A DNA stretch of 6,849 nt from Erysipelotrichaceae bacterium UBA1783 (lineage in GTDB: Bacteria; Bacillota_I; Bacilli_A; Erysipelotrichales; Erysipelotrichaceae). Where the stretch lies: the NCBI GenBank assembly GCA_002315205.1, contig DCGH01000052.1, positions 6,655 to 13,503 of the forward strand. Reading direction: 5' to 3'. A program made the translations under genes and the position numbers. The notes beneath the pieces were generated by a model, which saw nothing but the letters and a program-made list of their open reading frames with translations, searched no databases and was not told the DNA's origin. Below are positions 1 through 5,913 of the stretch, one piece after another; the stretch's first letter is position 1, and every line of letters starts with the position of its first letter.

Positions 1-213
1 AAAGGAATCAAGAAATTTAACCTAGGAACTGCTGGTGTTAATAAGAGACCTGGTGAAGAATATGTATCAACATTACCACAAATTTTTACAACAAAAGAAG
101 AATTCGCATTTGCTAAGAAAATGGCAGAAGCAGGTGTAGAAGTTTTCGCACAAGTTACCCCTACAAGAGAGCGTATGGAATTTAAAGAAATCGCTAAAAT
201 ATTTGAAAAGTAA
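1..213 (+). CDS. PTS system mannose-family IIB subunit, C-terminal fragment
   Basis: An open frame enters from the left edge and stops at TAA 211-213, leaving 70 residues and no start codon. Mannose-family IIB proteins are usually about 160 aa, so roughly the last 40 percent is present. IIB is the cytoplasmic subunit that takes phosphate from IIA on a histidine and passes it to the sugar during import; that histidine lies in the missing N-terminal part. The visible part has the end of the Rossmann-like fold: a strand ending FNLGTAG, a loop with RPGEE, and an acidic helix followed by the strand GVEVFAQVTP, the layout expected at the end of this family. The identification leans on the IIC and IID genes that follow directly, 11 bp downstream. 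Substrate type cannot be judged from this piece. A IIA gene, if linked, must lie upstream. Confidence 0.82.
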   Translation, partial: KGIKKFNLGTAGVNKRPGEEYVSTLPQIFTTKEEFAFAKKMAEAGVEVFAQVTPTRERMEFKEIAKIFEK

Positions 214-224
214 AGGAGAGAAAT

Positions 225-989
225 ATGATTAAAGGATTCTTAGTAGCATTAGTTGCTACATGCATTTACATGGAATCACGTATCGGTGGTCAGCACATGT
301 TTGATAGACCTATTATTATTGGTCCAGCTGTTGGATTAATTATGGGTGATTTACAGACAGGCTTAATTATCGGTGGTGAATTAGAATTAGTATGGATGGG
401 TCTAGTTGGTATCGGTACTTCAACTCCACCTGATATGGTAGTTGGTTCAGCATTAGCTACAGCTATTTCAATTCAGACTGGTGCTGGTTATGAGACTACA
501 TTAGCATTAGCTATCCCAATTTCATTAGTTGCTCAGTTAGGTGCAATTGGTGTATGTATCTTAAATACTACATTTGCTCATAGAGCTGATAGATGCGCTG
601 AAAATGAAGATTACAAGGGTGTTGAAATTTCTCATTGGATGGGTTCTGGATTATACTTTGTATTTAAGTTCACTATGATTTTCGTAGGTTACTTAGTAGG
701 TGCAGAAGTTATCTCTGCAGTTGTTGATAAGATTCCTTCAGTTATCCAGGCAGGTTTATCAGCAGGTTCTGGTTTATTACCAGCTTTAGGTATTGCAATG
801 TTAGTTCAGTTAACATTCGATGCTAAGTTCGGTGTATTCCTATTCGTTGGATTTGGTTTATCAGCATTCTTAGGTGTTTCAACATTAGGTGTTGCATTCT
901 TTGGTGTTTGTGCTGCAGTTATTTACTATATGTTATCAGGAAACAAGACAGCTACAGCTGTAGTAGATGAAGAAAGTGAGGAATTATAA
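225..989 (+). CDS. PTS system mannose/sorbose-family IIC subunit
   Basis: This 254-aa hydrophobic protein is of normal length for mannose-family IIC, the integral membrane subunit that forms the sugar channel together with IID. The family signature is clear at residues 41-81: GDLQTGLIIGGELELVWMG followed by a G-rich loop with PPD (68-70) and a small-residue helix. Several membrane segments are evident, for example about 30-62, 92-115, 142-165, 185-198 and 202-236, and the protein ends in an acidic cytoplasmic tail (VDEESEEL). The start at 225 has a good Shine-Dalgarno (AGGAG at 214-218, six bases before ATG) that overlaps the region just after the IIB stop. Glutamine is written only as CAG and many Phe/Ile/Tyr codons end in C, suggesting high expression. 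The substrate is not evident; N-acetyl-hexosamine, galactosamine or mannose types would all look like this. Confidence 0.93.
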   Translation: MIKGFLVALVATCIYMESRIGGQHMFDRPIIIGPAVGLIMGDLQTGLIIGGELELVWMGLVGIGTSTPPDMVVGSALATAISIQTGAGYETTLALAIPISLVAQLGAIGVCILNTTFAHRADRCAENEDYKGVEISHWMGSGLYFVFKFTMIFVGYLVGAEVISAVVDKIPSVIQAGLSAGSGLLPALGIAMLVQLTFDAKFGVFLFVGFGLSAFLGVSTLGVAFFGVCAAVIYYMLSGNKTATAVVDEESEEL

Positions 990-993
990 TATG
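976..993 (+). promoter_or_regulatory. Ribosome binding site fixing the IID start
   Basis: GTGAGGA at 976-982 sits inside the last codons of IIC and is spaced 8 bases from ATG 991. This supports a start at 991 and argues against the upstream in-frame ATG at 967. The ribosome ending IIC at TAA 987-989 would release on top of the new start, the usual arrangement for coupled IIC/IID translation. Confidence 0.6.
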
Positions 994-1803
994 TCTGAAA
1001 AGAAATTAAGTAGTGCTACTTTAAAGAAGGTTTATAATCGTCATTATCAGTTATTAGGTTGTTTCAACTATGAACGTCAGATGTCTTCTGGTTATGCTTG
1101 GACAATGATGCCTGCATTAAGAGAATTATATGGTGATAATGCTCCAGAAATGAAGAAGGCTGTAAAGAGACACTTAGAATTCTTCAACTGTGCAACAACT
1201 CCTTCTCCATTCATCATTGGTATCACATGTGCTATGGAAGAGCAGTATGCAAATAATATGGAAACTTATGATCCAGCTGCTATTACATCTGTTAAGTCAG
1301 CTTTAATGGGTCCTTTAGCAGGTATTGGTGATTCATTCTTCTGGGGAACTTTCCGTGTTATCGGTGCTGGTATGGGTGCTCCTCTTGCTATCGAAGGAAA
1401 TATTTTAGGACCAATCTTATACTTCTTAATTAACCTAATCCCATCTGAATTTGTTAGACGTTATGGATTCAAGGTTGGTTATGAAGGAGGAAGCTCTTTC
1501 TTATCAAAGATTTCTAACGATGGTACATTAGATAAGCTTACTGAAGCTGCTAAGATCTTAGGTCTTATCGTTATTGGTGCTATGATTCCTACAACTGTTA
1601 AGTTCACTTTAACAAAGGTTGTTGAAATTAATGGTGCTACTGTAGATTTACAGTCTATCTTTGATGCAGTTTGTCCAAAGCTATTACCTTTATTAGCTGT
1701 ATTTGCTTGTTACAAGGGATTAAAGAACAAGGTTTCTGGAACAGTTATCATGTTCATCCTATTAGGTATTGGTATTGTTGGAAAGCTACTAGGATTATTA
1801 TAA
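991..1803 (+). CDS. PTS system mannose/sorbose-family IID subunit
   Basis: The 270-aa IID partner of IIC in the membrane permease of a mannose-family PTS. Hallmarks are NYERQMSSGYAWTMMPALRE at about residues 26-45, the FFN-x-x-TTPSPFIIG stretch at 64-76, ALMGPLAGIGDSFFWGT at 104-120, and GYEGGSSFL at 163-171. Membrane segments follow at about 122-150 and 186-205, plus a C-terminal pair near 231-268. The start is placed at ATG 991 rather than the in-frame ATG at 967. A GAGGA-type Shine-Dalgarno at 978-982 lies 8 bases before 991, and family members begin with a short polar stretch before helix one. The 967 start would instead overlap the IIC tail with no clear ribosome site. The gene follows the IIC stop by one base, so translation is almost certainly coupled. 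Confidence 0.94.
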   Translation: MSEKKLSSATLKKVYNRHYQLLGCFNYERQMSSGYAWTMMPALRELYGDNAPEMKKAVKRHLEFFNCATTPSPFIIGITCAMEEQYANNMETYDPAAITSVKSALMGPLAGIGDSFFWGTFRVIGAGMGAPLAIEGNILGPILYFLINLIPSEFVRRYGFKVGYEGGSSFLSKISNDGTLDKLTEAAKILGLIVIGAMIPTTVKFTLTKVVEINGATVDLQSIFDAVCPKLLPLLAVFACYKGLKNKVSGTVIMFILLGIGIVGKLLGLL

Positions 1804-1834
1804 TTCATAAGTAAAAAAAAGAAGGTGCATTAAA

Positions 1835-2560
1835 ATGACAAAACAAGAAATTATTGATAGCTTAAAGGATGGTTTAATCGTATCATGTCAGGCTGTACCA
1901 TCTGAACCACACTATATGGAAGGCATTGTTGAAATGTATGCCAAGTGTGCTGTTTGGGCTGGTGCTGCAGGTTTAAGAATCGATTCACCAGAAAATGTTA
2001 AAAAGGTTAAGGCAGTAGTAGATCTTCCTGTCATCGGAATCTGGAAAATTGACCGTAATATTAAAGACGTTTATCTGACACCATCTTTAGAAGCTGCTAG
2101 AGCTGTATATGAAGCTGGCGCTGAAATCATTGCGATTCAGGCTACACACCATTACCGTGAAGATGGTAAATTAGCATATGAGACAATTAGGGAAGTAAAG
2201 GAAAATATCCCAGAAGCATTAATTTTTGCAGATGTATGTACAGCAGAGGATGCTAGAATTGCTGCAGAATATGGTGCTGATTTTGTTGCTCCAACATTAC
2301 AATCATATACTAAAGCAGGATGCTTCAATAAGGTTGAAATCAAAGATGCACCAGATTTACATTTATTAAGAGATATCGTTAAGGCAGTAGAAGGAACAAA
2401 TGCAAAGGTTATTATGGAAGGCAAAGTGGCTACACCTGAAATGGCAGTACAATGCTTATATATGGGTGCACACGCTGTTGTCGTTGGCAATGCAATTACA
2501 AGACCTCATATTACTGCAAAACGTTTTGCTAGAGCATTAAACAGATTCAATGAAGACTAG
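1835..2560 (+). CDS. nanE: NanE-like N-acylmannosamine-6-phosphate 2-epimerase
   Basis: A 241-aa cytoplasmic TIM-barrel protein of normal NanE length. NanE interconverts N-acetylmannosamine-6-phosphate and N-acetylglucosamine-6-phosphate. Family blocks in order are GLIVSCQAVP (13-22), GAAGLRIDS (43-51), DLPVIGIWK (63-71), AGAEIIAIQAT (94-104), IFADVCT (130-136), PTLQSYT (153-159), VIMEGKVATPE (192-202) and AVVVGNAITRP (214-224). Against the studied clostridial enzyme (recalled numbering Q14, R43, K66, D126, E180, R208) the equivalents Q19, R48, catalytic K71, D133, E195 and R223 all appear present. Departures include Q102 where the family usually has Asp in ALDAT, and the following HHY. These may mark a divergent subfamily or a different 2-acetamido sugar substrate. 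GAAGGTG at 1821-1827, 7 bases before ATG, is a good ribosome site. The gene lies 31 bp after IID, so it is co-transcribed with the PTS. Confidence 0.87.
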   Translation: MTKQEIIDSLKDGLIVSCQAVPSEPHYMEGIVEMYAKCAVWAGAAGLRIDSPENVKKVKAVVDLPVIGIWKIDRNIKDVYLTPSLEAARAVYEAGAEIIAIQATHHYREDGKLAYETIREVKENIPEALIFADVCTAEDARIAAEYGADFVAPTLQSYTKAGCFNKVEIKDAPDLHLLRDIVKAVEGTNAKVIMEGKVATPEMAVQCLYMGAHAVVVGNAITRPHITAKRFARALNRFNED

Positions 2561-3224
2561 TTTCATTTATTATCTTGCTTTTGTAGCTATTATAGCGAGT
2601 TTTGTTTATCAGAAATGGTTAAAGGAAAAGACCTTAAGGGAACTATATGAGCTACGAAACAAAAAAGATGATCAAGCCTTTATCGAAAAGCTAGATAGCA
2701 ATTTTGTAAGGTTTATGTTCAATAGCTTTACAATTCAATTCATGAAATTAAATTACTGGATTGATAATAATAATGATGAAGAGGTGGTTTCACTTCTTCA
2801 TCATTTCTCTAAAATGAAGCTAAAGGAAGCCGATAGAGTTGCACTTTATTCAAAGCTTTTTGGTTATTACATAGATAAGAAAAATAATGCTAAAGCAACA
2901 AATATGAAAAACAAACTAGTAGAGATACTAGAAAACAAAAAAGATCAAAAGTCCGTTTTACTAAATGGAGAAGTAAAACAGTTATATGCTATCTATGTAG
3001 AGCATGACACTACAATGATTCCTGACCTGATTGAAACATTAGAGTCAATGGAAGATAACAGTGTAAAGAGTGTTTTATGCTTTAGAATAGCAAAGCTGTA
3101 TCATTACGAAAAAAATGTAAAAAAAGAGAAAGAGTATTTATCTTTAGCAATAGAGTATTCTCCTAATGACTCACAAACAAAAAGTTTACAGGAGCTATTG
3201 CATCATTCAGATAAATTAGATTAG
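2550..3224 (+). CDS. Membrane-anchored TPR-like protein, function unknown
   Basis: I do not recognise this 224-aa protein as a named family. It opens with one hydrophobic helix at about residues 4-20 followed by a basic stretch (QKWLKEK at 21-27). By the positive-inside rule this predicts a signal anchor with the C-terminal domain in the cytoplasm. The rest is helical, charged and Lys/Glu/Asn rich. Residues 174-207 read like one TPR unit (FRIAKLYHYEKNVKKEKEYL, then AIEYSPND with the usual proline turn), and helices at 78-130 could form further degenerate repeats. The start overlaps the nanE end by 11 bp with no good ribosome site, so translation is probably coupled. Codon use is more A-rich than in the PTS genes, suggesting weaker expression. 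A scaffold role near the PTS or membrane is possible, but nothing in the sequence proves it. Confidence 0.78.
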   Translation: MKTSFIYYLAFVAIIASFVYQKWLKEKTLRELYELRNKKDDQAFIEKLDSNFVRFMFNSFTIQFMKLNYWIDNNNDEEVVSLLHHFSKMKLKEADRVALYSKLFGYYIDKKNNAKATNMKNKLVEILENKKDQKSVLLNGEVKQLYAIYVEHDTTMIPDLIETLESMEDNSVKSVLCFRIAKLYHYEKNVKKEKEYLSLAIEYSPNDSQTKSLQELLHHSDKLD

Positions 3225-3238
3225 GAGCGGAAAATTAT

Positions 3239-4330
3239 ATGGCTGATTATAATTGGGATATGTATCAGTATATCCTTGAATCAAAGGATGCTGTAAGAAA
3301 TATAGTAGATAAGCAGGATGAAATTTTTGCTGAAGCCTTAAATTACTGCAAGGATAAGAATATTGAACAGATTTATATTTTAGGTTCAGGTACAAGCTAT
3401 CATGCATCATATGCTGCTAAAAAGGTAGTAGAAGATGCTTTAGAAATGAAAGTATTTGTAATGTATCCTATGGAATTTGTTGATAATGAAAGAGTATTTA
3501 ATAAGAACACTTTAGTTATTGGTATTTCTCATGCAGGTAGAAGTTCAAGTACAATAAAGGCTTTAGATAAAGCTAGAGAATTAGGTTTATATACTATTGC
3601 ATCCACTGCAGAAAGAGGACGCCCTATTGTAGAACATGGTGATTCTACTATGTATATTGAAATTGGCGAAGAATTAGCAGGTCCAAAGACAAAGGGCTTT
3701 ATCGGTTCTATCGCAACTGTAGCTTTATTTGGAATGAAGCTAGCTGTACAGATGGGTAGAATGACAGAAGAAAAGAAAAATGAAGTTGTAGACCAGATGG
3801 TAAAGACTTCTGATAATATTCCAGAGATTGCTGATAAGGCATGGAGCTGGTATAAAGATAACAAAGAAGAACTAATGAAATGCCGTCGATTAATTGTTTT
3901 AGGATATGATAGCTGTATGGGCGCTATGCTAGAAGGTACACTAAAGATTCTAGAAGCAGTTAGATATTCTGTTGTAGGTTATGAGCTAGAAGAGTTTATG
4001 CATGGTGTATATCATTCAATTAATGAAGATACTTACCTGATTGCATTAGGTTCATCTGGAAAAGACTATGGAAGACTATTACATATGTTTGAATACTTTA
4101 GAGAGAATCGTGGTGCAAAAACTTATGTAGTAACTGCTGATGATAGTCAGAATAATGGAATAAACTTTGTTTATCCATTTATAAATGATCACTATTTCGC
4201 TACGATGGAATTTGTTGTTCCTTTACAGGTAATTGCAAGAAAGCTTTCATTAGATTTAGGCATTGATTGCAATCTTTCAGAAGATCCTAATTTCCACAAA
4301 AATATGGGATCTTACACTTACAATAAGTAA
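3239..4330 (+). CDS. Double-SIS sugar-phosphate isomerase/deaminase, GlmS isomerase-like
   Basis: A 363-aa soluble protein with two SIS domains (about 35-170 and 208-340) and no N-terminal glutaminase domain. This architecture is shared by NagB-II-type glucosamine-6-phosphate deaminases, AgaS and FrlB-type deglycases. SIS1 has LGSGTSYHASYAAK (48-61), matching the GlmS sugar-phosphate loop CGTSYHA, then GISHAGRSSSTIKAL (95-109) and AGPKTKGF (147-154). In SIS2, E239 and H255 have the same 16-residue spacing as E. coli GlmS E488 and H504 (KILEAV, EEFMHGVYHSI). K354 in NFHKNMGS corresponds to GlmS K603 near the C terminus. These support chemistry on a ketose/aldose or amino-sugar 6-phosphate. AGGAG at 3223-3227 overlaps the preceding stop codon and is 11 bases from ATG. 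As the last gene of the PTS-nanE operon, a glucosamine-6-phosphate deaminase role is attractive, but substrate specificity cannot be read from the sequence. Confidence 0.85.
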   Translation: MADYNWDMYQYILESKDAVRNIVDKQDEIFAEALNYCKDKNIEQIYILGSGTSYHASYAAKKVVEDALEMKVFVMYPMEFVDNERVFNKNTLVIGISHAGRSSSTIKALDKARELGLYTIASTAERGRPIVEHGDSTMYIEIGEELAGPKTKGFIGSIATVALFGMKLAVQMGRMTEEKKNEVVDQMVKTSDNIPEIADKAWSWYKDNKEELMKCRRLIVLGYDSCMGAMLEGTLKILEAVRYSVVGYELEEFMHGVYHSINEDTYLIALGSSGKDYGRLLHMFEYFRENRGAKTYVVTADDSQNNGINFVYPFINDHYFATMEFVVPLQVIARKLSLDLGIDCNLSEDPNFHKNMGSYTYNK

Positions 4331-4333
4331 TTT

Positions 4334-4350
4334 ATAAAGTAAAACTTTAT
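4334..4350 (+). repeat. Small perfect hairpin after the SIS gene
   Basis: ATAAAGT (4334-4340) and ACTTTAT (4344-4350) form a perfect 7-bp inverted repeat with a 3-base AAA loop, beginning three bases after the SIS stop codon. It is AT-rich and not followed by a T run, so it is unlikely to terminate alone. It could protect the mRNA 3' end or be chance in an AT-rich spacer. Confidence 0.4.
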
Positions 4351-4361
4351 TCTCCTCTTCG

Positions 4362-4400
4362 AAAAGAAAGCTAGACAGCAACATTGGCTTTCTTTTTTCT
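4362..4400 (+). terminator. Intrinsic terminator of the PTS-nanE-SIS operon
   Basis: AAAAGAAAGC (4362-4371) pairs perfectly with GCTTTCTTTT (4387-4396), a 10-bp stem around a 15-base loop, and the right arm runs into a T-rich tract to about 4403. It lies about 30 bp after the SIS stop codon and is the first convincing end for the operon. The T-rich side also serves as the spacer of the promoter proposed for the sigma gene, so the two signals share bases. Only the base of the stem is AT, which may make it leaky. Confidence 0.75.
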
Positions 4401-4416
4401 TTTGTTATGATAGAAT
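4384..4416 (+). promoter_or_regulatory. Promoter of the sigma factor-trmK unit
   Basis: TTGGCT (4384-4389) and TATGAT (4406-4411) are separated by 16 bp and fit a housekeeping sigma-A promoter. An overlapping alternative -10, TAGAAT at 4411-4416, has an upstream TG at 4408-4409 (extended -10) but a poor -35. Transcription would begin at about 4418 or 4423, at or just before the ATG at 4424. The -35 box lies in the loop and right arm of the preceding terminator. Confidence 0.55.
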
Positions 4417-4423
4417 ATTTGAT

Positions 4424-5227
4424 ATGAATGGAAAAGAAATGAAATTAAGCAGTAATATGACACTATTACAGATCTATAGACAACAGCTTTCAAGTTTTCA
4501 ACAGTTGTCCAAACAACAGGAAGCAGATTTGTTTGAAAGCTATTATCAAGGCAATCTGAAAGCAAAAGAGAAGCTGATAGAGGCTAATTTAAAAACTGTA
4601 TATATCATTGCCAAGACCTATTGTAATGGCGATGAGCAGCTGTTATTAGAGCTAATACAGGAAGGAAACTATGGATTGACAAAAGCAATTGACTATTTTG
4701 ATTTGTCAAAAAATGTTCCATTTTCAAGTTTTGCTTCCATCTATATTAAAAAGTTTATTTTCAGATTTTTAAATCAGAATCATACTATTCGCATACCGGA
4801 GAATGTATATTTTAAGCTAAAGGAAATAAAGGATTTACAGCAGACTTATTTTATTGAAAATAATGAAATGCCATCATATACTTATTTGGCTGAAAAATTA
4901 AATAAAAGTGAAAACGAAATTAAAGAGCTTTTATCTTATGATTTTGTTTTTACAAGTATTGATGAACCATTAGATGGAAAGGATACTACTTTAGCTGATT
5001 TTGTAGGTGAAGATAAATCAGAAGCATTATCAAATCTATTACTTGAGGATTTAATAGATTCTTTAGAGGACAAAATGGATCAAATTATTATTAAACAGTA
5101 TTTAGGTATTCATTGTAAACCTAAAACATTTAAAGAAATAGGAGAAATACTTTGTATTACAAAGCAAGCTGTTGGACAAAGATATCATAACGCTATAGAA
5201 AAGATAAGGAAAAACTATGATAAGTAA
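4424..5227 (+). CDS. Sigma-70 family RNA polymerase sigma factor, compact and divergent
   Basis: A 267-aa sigma factor with regions 1.2, 2, 3 and 4 but no region 1.1. Region 1.2 starts near residue 13 (TLLQIYRQQL) and runs to AKEKLIEANLKTVYIIAKTY (47-66, region 2.1). The core-binding part is LELIQEGNYGLTKAIDYFD (75-93), region 2.3-2.4 is about 94-125 ending HTIRIP, region 3 is 126-170, the SIDEPL segment is at 178-183, and the region 4.2 helix-turn-helix is 235-263. Compared with RpoD (recalled numbering), W433 and W434 become I107 and Y108, and Q437 and T440 become K110 and F113. R584, E585 and R588 in the -35 helix become K247, Q248 and G251. This suggests altered promoter preference. ATG 4424 has no Shine-Dalgarno; ATG 4439 and 4457 are alternatives that keep all domains. 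The gene overlaps trmK by 11 bp, the position where many Firmicutes carry sigA. Confidence 0.88.
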   Translation: MNGKEMKLSSNMTLLQIYRQQLSSFQQLSKQQEADLFESYYQGNLKAKEKLIEANLKTVYIIAKTYCNGDEQLLLELIQEGNYGLTKAIDYFDLSKNVPFSSFASIYIKKFIFRFLNQNHTIRIPENVYFKLKEIKDLQQTYFIENNEMPSYTYLAEKLNKSENEIKELLSYDFVFTSIDEPLDGKDTTLADFVGEDKSEALSNLLLEDLIDSLEDKMDQIIIKQYLGIHCKPKTFKEIGEILCITKQAVGQRYHNAIEKIRKNYDK

Positions 5228-5870
5228 AAGAATTAGAGAAATTGGTAAGCTAATAGACAATGAATATTCTGTTGTAGATATTGGTTGTGATCATGGATAT
5301 TTAGCCCAGGTTTTAAGAGAGCAGGGAAATGATCAGCTGATCATTTGCTCTGATGAAAAAATAGGCCCATTAGAAAACGCTAAAAAGAACCTTGTCTATT
5401 TTACAAATATTGATTACTACTTGAGTGATGGCGTTCGAAATATTGACAAGCAGGTAGATGTTGCTGTTATGGCAGGTATGGGACATAATACTGTTGAACA
5501 TATTATAACGGATAGTCTTTCATACTTTAGAAGTTGTAAGAAAATCATCATAGAGGTAAATAGCCTTGTAGATGAAATGCGCAGATGGTTAATAAGCAAT
5601 GGCTTTAAAATTGTTGATGAGACTGTAGTTCATGATTATAAGTTTTATGAAATCTTAGTTGTTGAAAATGGTGAAATGAAATTAACTGAAAAGGAAATTC
5701 AATTTGGTCCTATATTATTAAAGACAAGAACAGAGGTTTTCAAAAAATATTGGCAATCAACATCGGACAAACTTCAAAACATTGTAAATCATTTAAATAA
5801 AAATCATCCTGATGCGATAGGTTTAACAAACAAAATAAATGCAATTCAAGAAATGCTGGAAGGGAAGTAA
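5217..5870 (+). CDS. trmK: tRNA (adenine(22)-N1)-methyltransferase TrmK
   Basis: This 217-aa protein matches TrmK, the SAM-dependent enzyme that makes m1A22 in the D-loop region of bacterial tRNAs. The Rossmann fold is clear: motif I VVDIGCDHGYLA (19-30), a second SAM-contact region with SDEKIGPLENAKKN (45-58), SDGV (70-73), and VAVMAGMGHNT (82-92) carrying the AGMG signature. RRWLISNGFKIVDE follows near 122-135, with YEILVVENGE behind it. From about 160 to the end a helical, coiled-coil-like C-terminal domain follows, as in family structures. AAGGA at 5206-5210 lies six bases before ATG, inside the sigma gene, and the reading frames overlap by 11 bp, so the two are co-translated. In many Firmicutes trmK follows sigA and precedes a Nif3-like gene; here no Nif3-like gene follows and the unit ends in a terminator. 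Confidence 0.93.
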   Translation: MISKRIREIGKLIDNEYSVVDIGCDHGYLAQVLREQGNDQLIICSDEKIGPLENAKKNLVYFTNIDYYLSDGVRNIDKQVDVAVMAGMGHNTVEHIITDSLSYFRSCKKIIIEVNSLVDEMRRWLISNGFKIVDETVVHDYKFYEILVVENGEMKLTEKEIQFGPILLKTRTEVFKKYWQSTSDKLQNIVNHLNKNHPDAIGLTNKINAIQEMLEGK

Positions 5871-5889
5871 CACTTTCCTTCTTTTTGTT
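5859..5889 (+). terminator. Intrinsic terminator of sigma-trmK
   Basis: GAAGGGAAG (5859-5867) pairs with CTTTCCTTC (5873-5881), a 9-bp stem with one G-T wobble and a TAACA loop, followed by TTTTTGTT. The trmK stop codon lies in the 3' end of the left arm and the loop, so coding and termination signals overlap. Confidence 0.82.
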
Positions 5890-5913
5890 AAAAAAGAAAG
5901 GTTTCCCTTTCTT
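5890..5913 (-). terminator. Intrinsic terminator of rnhC
   Basis: Read on the minus strand, AAGAAAGG (5913-5906) and CCTTTCTT (5901-5894) form an 8-bp stem closed by a GAAA tetraloop, followed by four further T bases (5893-5890). The stem begins on the rnhC stop codon. It sits directly against the plus-strand trmK terminator, giving convergent insulation. Confidence 0.8.

Noticed and set aside
967..990. Upstream in-frame ATG for IID adding eight residues
   Set aside because: No ribosome site precedes it, and ATG 991 has a well-spaced GAGGA; the extra residues overlap the IIC tail.
2152..2490. Minus-strand open frame of 112 codons inside nanE
   Set aside because: It is fully antisense to a well-conserved epimerase, has no ribosome site and no recognisable protein features; a shadow frame.
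3185..3217. Possible internal promoter before the SIS gene (TTTACA ... TAAATT)
   Set aside because: The spacing is 21 bp and no better -10 lies at 16-18 bp; co-transcription with the upstream genes is more likely.
3216..3410. Minus-strand 64-codon open frame at the TPR/SIS junction
   Set aside because: Antisense to the coding start of the SIS gene; composition is unlike a real protein and no start signals are present.
3529..3864. Minus-strand open frame of 111 codons inside the SIS gene
   Set aside because: Antisense to conserved SIS motifs, with no promoter or ribosome site; a shadow frame.
4371..4565. Minus-strand 64-codon open frame across the sigma gene start
   Set aside because: Its end crosses the terminator and promoter, and it has no ribosome site; the sigma gene explains this DNA.
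5417..5599. Minus-strand 60-codon open frame inside trmK
   Set aside because: Antisense to the conserved AGMG block of trmK; no independent support.
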